Source of the DNA: Hyphomicrobiales bacterium
GTDB lineage: Bacteria > Pseudomonadota > Alphaproteobacteria > Rhizobiales > Rhizobiaceae
Length of the DNA: 64,000 nucleotides
Assembly (NCBI GenBank): GCA_900472395.1
Contig: UCHV01000005.1
Coordinates: 251,349 to 315,348, forward strand
Direction: 5' to 3'
Positions within the stretch are counted from its first letter, which is position 1. Each line of letters begins with the position of its first letter. Shown here piece by piece: positions 52,767 through 61,006 of this stretch. The translations under genes were made by a program, and so were the position numbers. The notes beneath the pieces are model-generated. The model was not told where the DNA came from, ran no database searches, and saw nothing but the letters and a program-made list of their open reading frames with translations.

Positions 52767-53564
52767 ATGCCAAAGCCGATCGTTGCCATTCCCGCCGATA
52801 TCAAGGAGATCGAAGGCGCTCTCTGGCATGCCACGCCCAATCAATACGCAAAGGCGGCGCTACAGGTGGCGCAAGCCATGCCCATCATCGTGCCGGCCTT
52901 CGAAGACGGCAACGATATCGATGCACTGCTCGACCGGGTCGATGGCGTGCTGATTTCCGGTGCCGCCAGCAATGTTCACCCATCGCGCTACGGCCTTGAG
53001 GCGACCGACAAGGATGGCCCATTCGACCTCGCGCGTGACGCCACCTCGCTGGAACTGATCCGCCGCGCCATCGATCGTGGTATCCCGCTTCTCGCCATCT
53101 GCCGCGGCATACAGGAACTGAACGTCGCACTCGGGGGCACGCTTGCCAGCGAAATTCAGGAAGCCGATGGCATGTGGGACCACCGCAAGCCGGAGGGCGC
53201 CGACCGCGATGTGATGTACTCGATCCGTCAGCCGGTTTTCGTCAAGGAAGGCTCCTGCATCGCCAACTATCTCGGCACGGCGGGTGAGGTGCAGGTGAAC
53301 TCCCTGCATCGTCAGGCAATCGCCAGAACCGCCCCGAACCTGCAGGTCGAGGCGACGGCAGCGGATGGCACGATCGAGGCCGTATCGGTTATCGACGCCA
53401 AAAACTTCGCCGTCGGCGTACAATGGCACCCGGAATATTGGGCGGCCACCGACCAGCCGTCGCGGCAGTTGTTCGAAGCGTTTGGCGATGCCGTGCGGGA
53501 ATACGCCGCCGGGAAAAACGAAACGACACCGGCAGCATTGCGGGCAGCCAATAAAGCGGTGTGA
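52767..53564 (+). CDS. puuD: Gamma-glutamyl-gamma-aminobutyrate hydrolase family protein (class I glutamine amidotransferase)
   Basis: 265 residues from the ATG at 52767, which follows CGGAG. The nucleophile Cys112 is in LLAICRGIQELNVALGGTL, and the His and Glu of the triad are in VGVQWHPEYWAA. The family includes PuuD, which hydrolyses gamma-Glu-GABA in putrescine breakdown, but also other gamma-glutamyl hydrolases. No puuA, puuB or puuC is near, so the substrate is uncertain. It is convergent with the CoxB-like gene with only three bases between stop codons. Confidence 0.85.
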   Translation: MPKPIVAIPADIKEIEGALWHATPNQYAKAALQVAQAMPIIVPAFEDGNDIDALLDRVDGVLISGAASNVHPSRYGLEATDKDGPFDLARDATSLELIRRAIDRGIPLLAICRGIQELNVALGGTLASEIQEADGMWDHRKPEGADRDVMYSIRQPVFVKEGSCIANYLGTAGEVQVNSLHRQAIARTAPNLQVEATAADGTIEAVSVIDAKNFAVGVQWHPEYWAATDQPSRQLFEAFGDAVREYAAGKNETTPAALRAANKAV

Positions 53565-53567
53565 TCC

Positions 53568-54125
53568 TCAGCCTTTGCAGAACAGTTCCGCTTTGAGCTT
53601 GCCATCCGCCAGATAGGCGTCGGCAACGACACGAATGGCCGTTGCCGTTTCAGCTCCCTTGCCGGCATCGATAAGCCGCCCTTCCGGCATGACAGGGCTT
53701 GTGATCGGCTCGATAATCACCTCGTTCACCCGGCCGGGAACAAGATCGCTGTCGATGGCAAGAAGCGGAACACGCCAGGAATAGACCATATCCGTCGAGG
53801 TCATGAGAAGCCTGACGGTTTTATTGGCGGGCAAAACAAGCACCTTTGTCGAAGTGCAATCGCGACCACCGACCGGAGCATCTTCATAAGAAGATGTGAG
53901 CCCTCCCTCCGTCGCTTCGACCCGGATCGTCAGGTCGATGCTGGCATCGATTTCTCCCCGCAGAAGAAGTGCAGCGGCCGCAAGACACTCATTTTGCGAT
54001 ACATGCGACAATCGCTGACAGACTTCATCGGGCGTCCGTTCGGCAGAATGGGAATGCACCGGAAGAGAGACGAGGCCAGCGACGATCAACAAGAAAAACC
54101 GGCAAGGCCGACGCATTTTGCGCAT
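53568..54125 (-). CDS. Exported protein with degenerate CoxB-like cupredoxin domain
   Basis: About 185 residues from ATG 54125; an ATG at 54164 overlapping the dehydrogenase stop (TGATG) and a GTG at 54167 are alternatives. MRKMRRPCRFFLLIVAGLVS is a good signal peptide. Residues 90-140 (STKVLVLPANKTVRLLMTST, DMVYSWRVPLLAIDSDLVPG, RVNEVIIEP) align in order with the CuA domain of cytochrome c oxidase subunit II, where the usual sequence is VLPVGKPVRI...DVxHSWxVP...DAVPGRLNE. The first Cu ligand His is Tyr here, and the C-x3-C ligand loop is missing. It is the third gene after a LacI and a 2-hydroxyacid dehydrogenase gene. Function unknown. Confidence 0.7.
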   Translation of the reverse strand: MRKMRRPCRFFLLIVAGLVSLPVHSHSAERTPDEVCQRLSHVSQNECLAAAALLLRGEIDASIDLTIRVEATEGGLTSSYEDAPVGGRDCTSTKVLVLPANKTVRLLMTSTDMVYSWRVPLLAIDSDLVPGRVNEVIIEPITSPVMPEGRLIDAGKGAETATAIRVVADAYLADGKLKAELFCKG

Positions 54126-54163
54126 GCCTCCACCTGATATCCCGTCGCTGGCCGGTCGCCCCA

Positions 54164-55129
54164 TCACCCCTTCACCGGTGTTTCCGGCACCGGTGTAAAA
54201 ACCTTCTTTTCATCGAACCAGCGGATCAGGTTATCGACCACGAGATCGGCCATGGCATTGCGGGTCGGCACCGAAGCTGAGGCGACGTGCGGCAAGAGCG
54301 AGGCATTGTCGAGATCGAGGAAAGCGGACGCCGTGGTCGGTTCCTCGTAGAACACATCGAGACCGGCGGCGGCAATCGTGCCGTTACGCAGCGCTGCTTC
54401 CAAAGCCTCTTCATCCACGCTCGATCCGCGCCCGACATTGATGAACACACCGTTGGGACCGAGCGCGTTCAGGATTTCAGCATTGATGATCTTGTGGGTG
54501 GCGGCAGTGCCCGGAACGATGCAGATCAACGTATCGACGGCTTCCGCCATCTCCTTCAGCGACGCGAAATGCGTATAGGTCACATCGGTGCGGGGTGTGC
54601 GGGTGTGATAGCTGATCTTCAGTTTGAAGGCTTCGAGCCGCTGGGCGATTTCCAGCCCGATGCGACCGAGACCGAGCAGGCCGACGTGACGGCCTTTCAG
54701 CGACAGCGGTGACAACGCAAACGGGCCGTCCGATTTCCAGCGTCCGGCGCGAAGCCATTCCTCGGCCACCGGCAGACGGCGCACAGTATTGAGCAGCAGG
54801 CCGACCGTCGTATCGGCCACTTCGTCGTTCAACACGTCGGGCGTATGGGTAACGAGTATCCCTTTGGTCGCCGCATAGGCAGCGTCTACTCCATCGTAAC
54901 CGACCCCGAAATTCGAGACGATCTCAAGGTTCGGCAACAGATCGATCCACGAATTCGGCAGCATGCCCGAAAGAGCAACGGCGCGCACCTGATTGCGAGC
55001 GTCTTCGTCAAGCTCCAGCTCGCCACCCTGTGTGGGCACTTTCACAACATCAAAACGTTTCTCCAGCCGCTCGAGCACACGTGGATGGATGCGTCCGGGA
55101 ATGAGGACGGTGACGGGTTTGTCGGTCAT
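54164..55129 (-). CDS. 2-hydroxyacid dehydrogenase (glyoxylate/hydroxypyruvate reductase-like)
   Basis: 321 residues. D-isomer-specific 2-hydroxyacid dehydrogenase: the NAD(P)-binding LLGLGRIGLEIAQRLEAFKL, the active-site NVGRGSSVDEEALEAALRNG, and SLLPHVASAS with the catalytic His. The Arg and Glu of the catalytic triad are in the usual positions. GhrB-like enzymes reduce glyoxylate or hydroxypyruvate and sometimes 2-ketogluconate. The gene follows the LacI regulator after 41 bases and is probably controlled by it. The CoxB-like gene starts at or near its stop codon. Confidence 0.93.
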   Translation of the reverse strand: MTDKPVTVLIPGRIHPRVLERLEKRFDVVKVPTQGGELELDEDARNQVRAVALSGMLPNSWIDLLPNLEIVSNFGVGYDGVDAAYAATKGILVTHTPDVLNDEVADTTVGLLLNTVRRLPVAEEWLRAGRWKSDGPFALSPLSLKGRHVGLLGLGRIGLEIAQRLEAFKLKISYHTRTPRTDVTYTHFASLKEMAEAVDTLICIVPGTAATHKIINAEILNALGPNGVFINVGRGSSVDEEALEAALRNGTIAAAGLDVFYEEPTTASAFLDLDNASLLPHVASASVPTRNAMADLVVDNLIRWFDEKKVFTPVPETPVKG

Positions 55130-55170
55130 GCTCTTTTTCCTGTGCTGGTCTGGATAAGGTAATTTGCGCC

Positions 55171-56190
55171 TCAGCGCGGACGGTGTGGCCCCGTCGATTG
55201 GCGGATCCGCATTTCCGGTTTGATGAGGTGAATGCCGTCCGGCTCGTGGCTTCCGGCAAGCCGGTCGAGCAAAGCGCGCGCCGCAAGGCGACCGACTTCG
55301 GCCTGCTGGTTGGAAACAGTAGTGAGCGCCGGCAGCGCAATCGACGCCTGCTCCAGATCGTCGTAACCGGTGACCGAAATATCCTGACCGACAACAAGAC
55401 CGGCGCGGGCAATGCCGTTCATCAGACCGATGGCCACGAGGTCGTTCCAGCAGACGGCGGCGGTCGGCTTTTGCGGCAAGGACAGGAAGTTCACAGCCGC
55501 CTCGAAACCGCCCTGCATGGAGCGCGGCCCGGGAATGCGAAGGTTGGGATCGACCTCGATACCGGCCTTGCGCAGCGCGTTGACGTAACCCTGGTAGCGG
55601 TCACGGCCGGTCGAGGTCTGGTCGGTGCCGCCGATCATGGCAATGGATTTATGGCCAAGGCCGATCAGGTGGTTGGTGGCGAGCGAAATGCCGTAGCTGT
55701 CGTCACCACGATAGGTCGGCAGTGCCGTGCCCTCCATCGAACGGGCAACAAGGATCAGCGGCATGCCGTTTGTTTCGGCCAGCCGCACATCCTCGATAGG
55801 CGTACCGATGGCCGGCGACATGATGACGCCGTCACCGCCGAGCTGCAGCAACGTCTCGATGAAGTTGCGCTGCTTTTCGACCGAATCGTAATGGTTGGAA
55901 AGAATGAAGGTCTGGCGGTTGCGGTCGAGTTCGGTCTCGATGGCCTTGAGAATTTCGCCATAGAACGGGTTCATGATGTCATGCACCACAACGCCGATAA
56001 TGCCGGAGCGCGAAGTGCGCAGGCTGGCGGCACGACGGTTGTATATATACCCCAGCGCGCGCGCCTGTTCCTTGATTTTTTCGCGGGTATCGGAGGCCAC
56101 AAGCGGACTGTCACGCAATGCCAGGGAAATCGTTGCGGTAGAAAGTCCAAGGCTTTCAGCGATTGTCGACAGCTTGATTTTTTGAGCCAC
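55171..56190 (-). CDS. LacI-family transcriptional regulator
   Basis: 339 residues, beginning with GTG preceded by GGAGG. The HTH is KIKLSTIAESLGLSTATISL, followed by LRDSPLVASDTREKIKEQARALGY and the hinge YIYNRRAASLRTSRSG. The effector-binding domain has GVVVHDIMNPFYGEILKAIE and VCWNDLVAIGLMNG. It is first in the operon with the dehydrogenase and CoxB-like genes, so a sugar acid or related ligand is likely. The inverted repeat at 56231-56260, just upstream, is the candidate operator. Confidence 0.94.
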   Translation of the reverse strand: MAQKIKLSTIAESLGLSTATISLALRDSPLVASDTREKIKEQARALGYIYNRRAASLRTSRSGIIGVVVHDIMNPFYGEILKAIETELDRNRQTFILSNHYDSVEKQRNFIETLLQLGGDGVIMSPAIGTPIEDVRLAETNGMPLILVARSMEGTALPTYRGDDSYGISLATNHLIGLGHKSIAMIGGTDQTSTGRDRYQGYVNALRKAGIEVDPNLRIPGPRSMQGGFEAAVNFLSLPQKPTAAVCWNDLVAIGLMNGIARAGLVVGQDISVTGYDDLEQASIALPALTTVSNQQAEVGRLAARALLDRLAGSHEPDGIHLIKPEMRIRQSTGPHRPR

Positions 56191-56230
56191 AGGGCCTCCG
56201 GCGCAACATGCACCAGAAGAGGCGCAATCA

Positions 56231-56260
56231 GGAATTAAATTATTAAAACAATTTAATTCC
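56231..56260. promoter_or_regulatory. Inverted repeat upstream of the lacI-type gene
   Basis: GGAATTAAATT and AATTTAATTCC are perfect 11-base arms with an 8-base spacer, 41 bases before the GTG start of the LacI-type gene. The element is AT-rich in a GC-rich genome, and is the obvious candidate operator for the operon, though LacI sites usually have no such spacer. Confidence 0.5.
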
Positions 56261-56298
56261 GTTTCGCAAGCATTGAAATTCAGCTTATGCGCGTCCGG

Positions 56299-56781
56299 TC
56301 ATTCATCTTGCGGCTGCAGGTTCTCATCGACCGCGCGGAGCAGCTTGATCAGCGTTTTCACGTCCTTGTCAGACAGTCCCTTGGTGGCAAGCTCGCCGCA
56401 ATTATCGGCCGACCGTCGAATTTGCTCGACGCTCTGGCGTCCAAGCTCTGTCAGGTGCACCTTGGAAAGACGCCCGTCGTTATCGTCGGCGCGACGCTCC
56501 AGAAAGCCCTGCGCTTCCATGCGGCCGATTGTGCGCGTCATTGTCGGCGCCTTCACGCCGAGCCTGTCGGCCAGATGTCCCGGCGTCATGCCATCTTCCT
56601 CGGCCAGCAGCATGATCACACCGTCCTGCCCGGCGTAAAGCCCGCTTTCCGACAACATGTGGCTGAGCGCGGTACGCATGGAGCGGGCAGCCTGCGTGAT
56701 CGCCGGTGCGATATCGACAGCCTCGTAAGAGCCCTTCTTTTTGCCGGTCTTGTTTTTCTTCTCGGCTTTTTTCTTGCTCAT
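56299..56781 (-). CDS. MarR-family transcriptional regulator
   Basis: About 160 residues from ATG 56781; upstream ATGs such as 56793 are possible. A Lys-rich N-terminal segment (SKKKAEKKNKTGKKKGSYEA) is unusual for the family and may contact DNA. The winged helix is GMTPGHLADRLGVKAPTMTR, then TIGRMEAQGFLERRADDNDG and SKVHLTELG. It is divergent from the creatininase-family gene with 94 bases between, so it may repress that gene. Ligand unknown. Confidence 0.88.
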   Translation of the reverse strand: MSKKKAEKKNKTGKKKGSYEAVDIAPAITQAARSMRTALSHMLSESGLYAGQDGVIMLLAEEDGMTPGHLADRLGVKAPTMTRTIGRMEAQGFLERRADDNDGRLSKVHLTELGRQSVEQIRRSADNCGELATKGLSDKDVKTLIKLLRAVDENLQPQDE

Positions 56782-56829
56782 GCCTTCACCCATCTCTGCC
56801 GTGGCGGCTTTGCCTTGGGAACGCCTTCC

Positions 56830-56854
56830 CGCTATAGGAATCACATCCATAGCG
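56830..56854. promoter_or_regulatory. Dyad CGCTAT-N13-ATAGCG between the marR-type and creatininase genes
   Basis: Two perfect 6-base arms separated by 13 bases in the 94-base divergent gap. A nearly continuous longer dyad (GCTAT-AGGA / TCC-ATAGC) can be read with one gap. It is a candidate operator of the MarR-type protein. Confidence 0.35.
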
Positions 56855-56875
56855 AAAGCCGGGAACCATCGCCAG

Positions 56876-57691
56876 ATGTCGAATGCCGAGATCACGCCCG
56901 CCCATCATCCGGCGCCCCGTTTTGCCATGAACGATCCGGCCTTGCCACCCGAAGCGCGCCGCGACTGGATCGCCGTCCTGCCGCTCGGCGCCCACGAACA
57001 GCACGGCCCGCATCTGCCGTTCGAAACGGATGCCCTGATCGCCGAAGGCATGGTCGAGCGTATCGTCAAAAGGCTTCCCGCCCACCTGAAGGTCACTTTC
57101 CTGCCGGTCGAATCGGTCGGTTATTCGATAGAACATATGGATGTGACAGGCACAAAAACGCTCGGGTTTGCAGAGGCCGTCGACCGCTGGCTTGGCATCG
57201 CCGAAGACCTGCATCGCCAAGGCATCCGCAAATTCGTGATGCTGAACGCACATGGGGGAAACTCACCGCTTCTCACCGTCGTGGCGACGGAAGCGCGTGT
57301 TCGTTTCAACATGCTGGCGGTGGCCACGAGCTGGACCCGTTTCGGCCAGCCACAGGACTGGATCACGCCGCAGGACAAGGCGATCGACATCCACGGCGGC
57401 GATATCGAGACCTCGGTAATGCTGGCGCTCTGGCCCGAGCGGGTGAATATGGCGAAGGCGGAAAGGTTCAGTTCCCGGCAAGCGGAGTTTGCGCAGGAAT
57501 ACAAACATCTGCGCGCCTATGGACCGCATGCCTTCGGCTGGAAAATGAGCGACCTCAACGAAAAGGGCGTGGCGGGCGATGCCAGCGCCGCGACGGCCGA
57601 ACGCGGTGAACAACTGGTGGCGCATGCGGTCACCGGAATTCTTGAGCTTCTGCAGGATGTGGCTCGGTTTGATGTCGAGACATTGAAGTGA
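56876..57691 (+). CDS. Creatininase family protein
   Basis: 271 residues from the ATG at 56876. The metal-binding motif PLGAHEQHGPHLPFETDALI (Glu41, His43, Asp52) and NAHGGNSPLL match the creatininase/mycofactocin MftE amidohydrolase family. GGDIETSVMLALWPE near the centre carries a further conserved Glu. Related proteins hydrolyse creatinine or unusual amides; no creatine pathway gene is nearby and no mycofactocin gene is seen. The divergent MarR-type gene is the likely regulator. Substrate unknown. Confidence 0.88.
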   Translation: MSNAEITPAHHPAPRFAMNDPALPPEARRDWIAVLPLGAHEQHGPHLPFETDALIAEGMVERIVKRLPAHLKVTFLPVESVGYSIEHMDVTGTKTLGFAEAVDRWLGIAEDLHRQGIRKFVMLNAHGGNSPLLTVVATEARVRFNMLAVATSWTRFGQPQDWITPQDKAIDIHGGDIETSVMLALWPERVNMAKAERFSSRQAEFAQEYKHLRAYGPHAFGWKMSDLNEKGVAGDASAATAERGEQLVAHAVTGILELLQDVARFDVETLK

Positions 57692-57711
57692 CGCCAAGTG
57701 TCCCCGAAATA

Positions 57712-57760
57712 TATGAGGGATCGTTTCGAGCGCTTGTCGCCGAAACCGCGATACCTCATA
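57712..57760. promoter_or_regulatory. Long inverted repeat upstream of the phd-vapC pair
   Basis: TATGAGGGATCG (57712-57723) and CGATACCTCATA (57749-57760) match with one mismatch, and inside them TTTCG / CGAAA extend the arms. It lies 34 bases before the antitoxin ATG, so it may be its operator, or the end of the creatininase transcript. Confidence 0.4.
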
Positions 57761-57794
57761 CTGCTGCAAGTTGTGATCGCCAGAGGAGGCGGAC

Positions 57795-58133
57795 ATGCGC
57801 ATATCCATCGCCGAGGCCCAGGGCCAGCTTGAAGAACTTGTGAAACGTGCCGAGCAAGGCGAGGAGATCATCCTGACGCAGCCCGGCTTGCCCTCCGCGC
57901 GACTGTCGATTGTGCATACAGCGACACAAACTTCGCGCCAACACTACGATGCCGTCGCAGAGCTGGCCAAAATCGGTCCGCTGACATCGAAACGCGAGCC
58001 TCTGAGCGCTGAAGAGAAAAGAAAAGTGTTCGAGGAAATCCGCAGGCGCGCACCTGAGAGGGACCTTTTCGACAGCACCGACGCCGCTCACAGCCAGGAT
58101 TTTCTTTATGACGAATTCGGCTTGCCCAAATGA
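57795..58133 (+). CDS. Antitoxin, Phd/YefM family
   Basis: 112 residues, preceded by AGGAGG. The N-terminus RISIAEAQGQLEELVKRAEQ, then GEEIILTQPGLPSARLSIV, is the Phd/YefM DNA-binding fold; the C-terminal part is longer and charged (SAEEKRKVFEEIRRRAPERD) and should hold the toxin. Such antitoxins bind their own promoter and neutralise the cognate toxin. The stop overlaps the toxin start by four bases, giving translational coupling. The inverted repeat upstream is a likely operator. Confidence 0.9.
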   Translation: MRISIAEAQGQLEELVKRAEQGEEIILTQPGLPSARLSIVHTATQTSRQHYDAVAELAKIGPLTSKREPLSAEEKRKVFEEIRRRAPERDLFDSTDAAHSQDFLYDEFGLPK

Positions 58134-58519
58134 TCGTCATCGACTCGTCGGCAATTATCGCAATTGCAACGAACGAGCCAATGGCGCGCGAGTGTGAAAG
58201 GGTTCTGCAAACAGAGAAAGCAGTCCTTATTTCTGCTGGTACTCTCGCAGAGGTTCTGATCGTCGCGGCCCGACGCAAACTTGTTCAGGATGTAAACGAT
58301 CTCTTGAACAGCGCCATTACCCAGATCGTAGACGTGACGCCAGCGCGCGCCCAACGGGCTGCCACAGCCTACGCCCAATGGGGAAAAGGCATTCATCCCG
58401 CCGCACTCAACTTCGGCGACTGTTTTGCCTATGCCACGGCGCAGGAGTTCGATTGCCCTCTCCTCTTTATCGGCGATGACTTTTCCCGCACCGACATCAA
58501 GCCCGCTATCGCAGCCTGA
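58130..58519 (+). CDS. vapC: PIN-domain toxin, VapC type (second locus)
   Basis: 129 residues. The PIN residues are all visible: Asp5 in IVIDSSAII, Glu41 in TLAEVLIVA, Asp97 in NFGDCFAYATA and Asp117 in IGDDFSRTDI. It is therefore expected to be a functional ribonuclease of the VapC group. The partner is Phd-type rather than VapB-type, an arrangement known from other mixed pairs. The two toxins of the window share only the fold and the active site, so this pair is not a recent duplicate of the one in the glt operon. Confidence 0.9.
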   Translation: MIVIDSSAIIAIATNEPMARECERVLQTEKAVLISAGTLAEVLIVAARRKLVQDVNDLLNSAITQIVDVTPARAQRAATAYAQWGKGIHPAALNFGDCFAYATAQEFDCPLLFIGDDFSRTDIKPAIAA

Positions 58520-58541
58520 TCGCCACCCCGTTCTCTTGGCG

Positions 58542-58559
58542 TCATCTTATAACATTAAA
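58542..58559. promoter_or_regulatory. Zur-like box upstream of the COG0523 GTPase gene
   Basis: TCATCTTATAACATTAAA is a near-palindrome around TTATAA with a single mismatch in the conserved inner part. It matches the alphaproteobacterial Zur consensus of the form AATGTTATAACATT and lies about 100 bases before the ATG of a zinc-type GTPase gene. Repression in high zinc is the natural prediction. Confidence 0.55.
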
Positions 58560-58660
58560 CCCTTTGAACTCCTCCCGGCTTGCTCTTATATGGGGCTGAC
58601 CGGATGTCCGGGTCCTAAAAATTCCGCGCGCTCAGCGCCCCAAAATCTCTCGAGGTTTCC

Positions 58661-59830
58661 ATGACCGAAGCAGCCACCGCAAAGCCCGTTCCCGTTACCG
58701 TGCTGACCGGCTATCTCGGCGCCGGCAAGACGACGCTTCTCAACCGCATTCTGTCCGAAAGCCACGGCAAGAAATACGCCGTCATCGTCAACGAGTTCGG
58801 CGAGATCGGCATCGACAACGATCTGATCGTCGAGTCGGACGAAGAAATCTATGAAATGAACAATGGCTGCGTCTGCTGCACCGTGCGCGGCGACCTGATC
58901 CGCGTCGTTGAAGGCCTGATGCGCCGCCCCGGCCGTTTCGATGGCATCATCGTCGAGACCACCGGCCTTGCCGATCCGGTTCCGGTTGCGCAGACCTTCT
59001 TCATGGACGATGACGTGCGCGCCAAGACCGAGCTCGACGCCGTCATCGCGCTGGTCGACGCCAAGCATCTGCCGCTGCGCCTCAAGGACAGCCGCGAGGC
59101 CGAAGACCAGATCGCCTTTGCCGATGTCGTTCTTATCAACAAGACCGACCTCGTGACGCCGGAAGAACTGGCCGTCATCGAAGAGATCGTCCGCGCCATC
59201 AACCCCACCGCCCGCATCCACAAGGTGACCCGTTCGGGCGTCGATCTTGCTCGCGTGCTCGATCAGGGTGCCTTCAACCTCGAGCGCGCTCTGGAAAACG
59301 ATCCGCATTTCCTCGAGCACGGCCATGACGATCATGTCTGCGGCCCGGATTGCGACCATGACCACGGTCATCATCATCACGGCCATGATCACCATCACCA
59401 CGATCACGATCACACCTGCGGTCCCGATTGCGGCCACGATCATCATCATGATCACGGGCATGACCATGCCCATGATCATCACCACCATTCGCCGGGCGCC
59501 GTTGCCGCCATCCATGACCTGACGGTCAAGTCGATCTCGCTGCGCGGCGGAGAGATGAACCCGGAGCGTTTCTTCCCCTGGATCCAGAAGATCACCCAGA
59601 CGGAAGGTCCCAACATTCTGCGTCTCAAGGGCATCATCGCCTTCAAGGGTGACGAGGAACGTTATGTCGTTCAGGGCGTGCACATGATTGTCGAAGGTGA
59701 TCATCAGCGTCCTTGGAAGGAAAACGAAAAGCGCGAAAGCCGCCTCGTCTTCATCGGCCGCGATCTCGATTTTGCGAAGATCGAGCAAAGCTTCCTCGCC
59801 TGCCAGGCGACGGAAAAGACACCGGCCTGA
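58661..59830 (+). CDS. COG0523/CobW-family GTPase with His-rich metal-binding loop (zinc chaperone-like)
   Basis: 389 residues. G3E GTPase features: Walker [16 protein letters not shown] (from residue 17), the metal-binding GCVCCT motif (about 69-73), the NKTDL guanine-specificity motif, and a C-terminal CobW_C domain ([20 protein letters not shown]). Residues about 217-277 are a His/Asp-rich loop of dozens of HHD-like repeats, which should bind several zinc ions. ZNG1/YeiR-type members deliver zinc to proteins in zinc shortage. The Zur-like box upstream supports this. A WD40 gene follows after about 50 bases and may be in the operon. Confidence 0.92.
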   Translation: MTEAATAKPVPVTVLTGYLGAGKTTLLNRILSESHGKKYAVIVNEFGEIGIDNDLIVESDEEIYEMNNGCVCCTVRGDLIRVVEGLMRRPGRFDGIIVETTGLADPVPVAQTFFMDDDVRAKTELDAVIALVDAKHLPLRLKDSREAEDQIAFADVVLINKTDLVTPEELAVIEEIVRAINPTARIHKVTRSGVDLARVLDQGAFNLERALENDPHFLEHGHDDHVCGPDCDHDHGHHHHGHDHHHHDHDHTCGPDCGHDHHHDHGHDHAHDHHHHSPGAVAAIHDLTVKSISLRGGEMNPERFFPWIQKITQTEGPNILRLKGIIAFKGDEERYVVQGVHMIVEGDHQRPWKENEKRESRLVFIGRDLDFAKIEQSFLACQATEKTPA

Positions 59831-59887
59831 TGAGAACACTGACCAAGCGGTCATCGACGAAATCCATGCTTGAAAGAAATGCCACTG

Positions 59888-60874
59888 ATGCCGACCGTTG
59901 CTCCGCTTGATCTTGAAGGCCATGTCGTCGGGGTTCACTTCCTCGGCGATACTCCATTTTTCGCCACCGCCGCCGGCACCATTCACCGCCTCGATGGTGG
60001 CGAAAAGGTCGAGGAAGCCCATCAGGGCCTCCTCACCTTCGTGCGTGATCCGTTCAGCAATTCGCTGCTCACAGGCGGCGAAGACGGCAAGGTGCTGCGT
60101 ATAACGCCGGATGGTTCGACCACGCTGGTTGCAGAAGCACCACGCAAGTGGATCAATGTCGTGGCCGGCGGCCCGCAGAACGCGGTGGCTTACGCTTACG
60201 GCAAATCGAGCTTCGTGAAGCTCGCCGACGGCACCACAAAGGAATTTACCGAGGAACGCAGCGTCGAGGCGATTGCCTTTGCGCCGAAGGGAATGCGCAT
60301 CGCCGCCGCCCGTTATAACGGCGTTTCGATGCACTGGGTCGGCACCAATGCGCCGGCACAGGATCTGGAATGGAAGGGTGCCCATACCGGCGTCACCTTC
60401 TCGCCGGATGGCCGTTTCCTTGTCACCATGATGGTGGAAAACGCCCTGCACGGCTGGAAGCTGGACGGCAAGGCGGGTGACGCCCGCCATATGCGCATGA
60501 CCGGTTATCCTGCCAAGGTAAAGTCGCTGTCATGGTCGCCCAAGGGCAAGTGGCTGGCTTCGTCAGGCGCGCCGGCCGCCATCGTCTGGCCGTTTGCCGG
60601 CAAGGATGGCCCGATGGGCAAGGCGCCGCAGGAACTCGGCACCCGCGCCAATATCATGGTCACGCAGGTGGCCTTCCACCCGGCCGAAGAGGTGCTCGCC
60701 ATCGGTTATATCGACGGCATGATTCTCGGCGTGCGGCTGGCCGATGGCAAGGAAGCGCTGCTGCGCCGTCCCGGCAAGGGCGGCATTACCGGCTTCAGCT
60801 GGAGCGCGGATGGCAAGCGTCTGGCCTTTGCATCCGATGCCGGCGATTGCGGCGTGGTCGATATCTCGGCCTGA
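59888..60874 (+). CDS. WD40/YVTN beta-propeller repeat protein
   Basis: About 328 residues from ATG 59888; ATG 59879 and TTG 59870 are also in frame. At least six blade-like repeats are visible, for example VHFLGDTPFFATAAGTIHRL, SVEAIAFAPKGMRIAAARYN, TGVTFSPDGRFLVTMMVENA, KVKSLSWSPKGKWLASSGAP and GFSWSADGKRLAFASDAGDC. It has no signal peptide, so it is cytoplasmic, probably a scaffold. It follows the COG0523 GTPase gene by about 57 bases, and such a pair suggests a partner role in metal delivery; that is inference. Confidence 0.88.
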   Translation: MPTVAPLDLEGHVVGVHFLGDTPFFATAAGTIHRLDGGEKVEEAHQGLLTFVRDPFSNSLLTGGEDGKVLRITPDGSTTLVAEAPRKWINVVAGGPQNAVAYAYGKSSFVKLADGTTKEFTEERSVEAIAFAPKGMRIAAARYNGVSMHWVGTNAPAQDLEWKGAHTGVTFSPDGRFLVTMMVENALHGWKLDGKAGDARHMRMTGYPAKVKSLSWSPKGKWLASSGAPAAIVWPFAGKDGPMGKAPQELGTRANIMVTQVAFHPAEEVLAIGYIDGMILGVRLADGKEALLRRPGKGGITGFSWSADGKRLAFASDAGDCGVVDISA

Positions 60875-61006
60875 TTTATCGGGCGGCTCGGTTTTCATCT
60901 GAATGCCGGGTCGCTTCAATGCCGCCTTGCCGCTTCGCAAGATTGCGATCCGATAGCAGGGCAGCCATAAGACCCCATGGCGCAATGGCCCTGGATGGAG
61001 AAAACG

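Noticed and set aside
59320-59490. His/Asp codon repeat that might be taken for a CRISPR or satellite array
   Set aside because: It is an in-frame metal-binding region of the GTPase with irregular units and no spacers.
58586-60490. Minus-strand frame of over 600 codons opposite the COG0523 GTPase and WD40 genes
   Set aside because: Its Met/Val-rich part is only the antisense of the His-rich repeat; both plus-strand genes are well supported.
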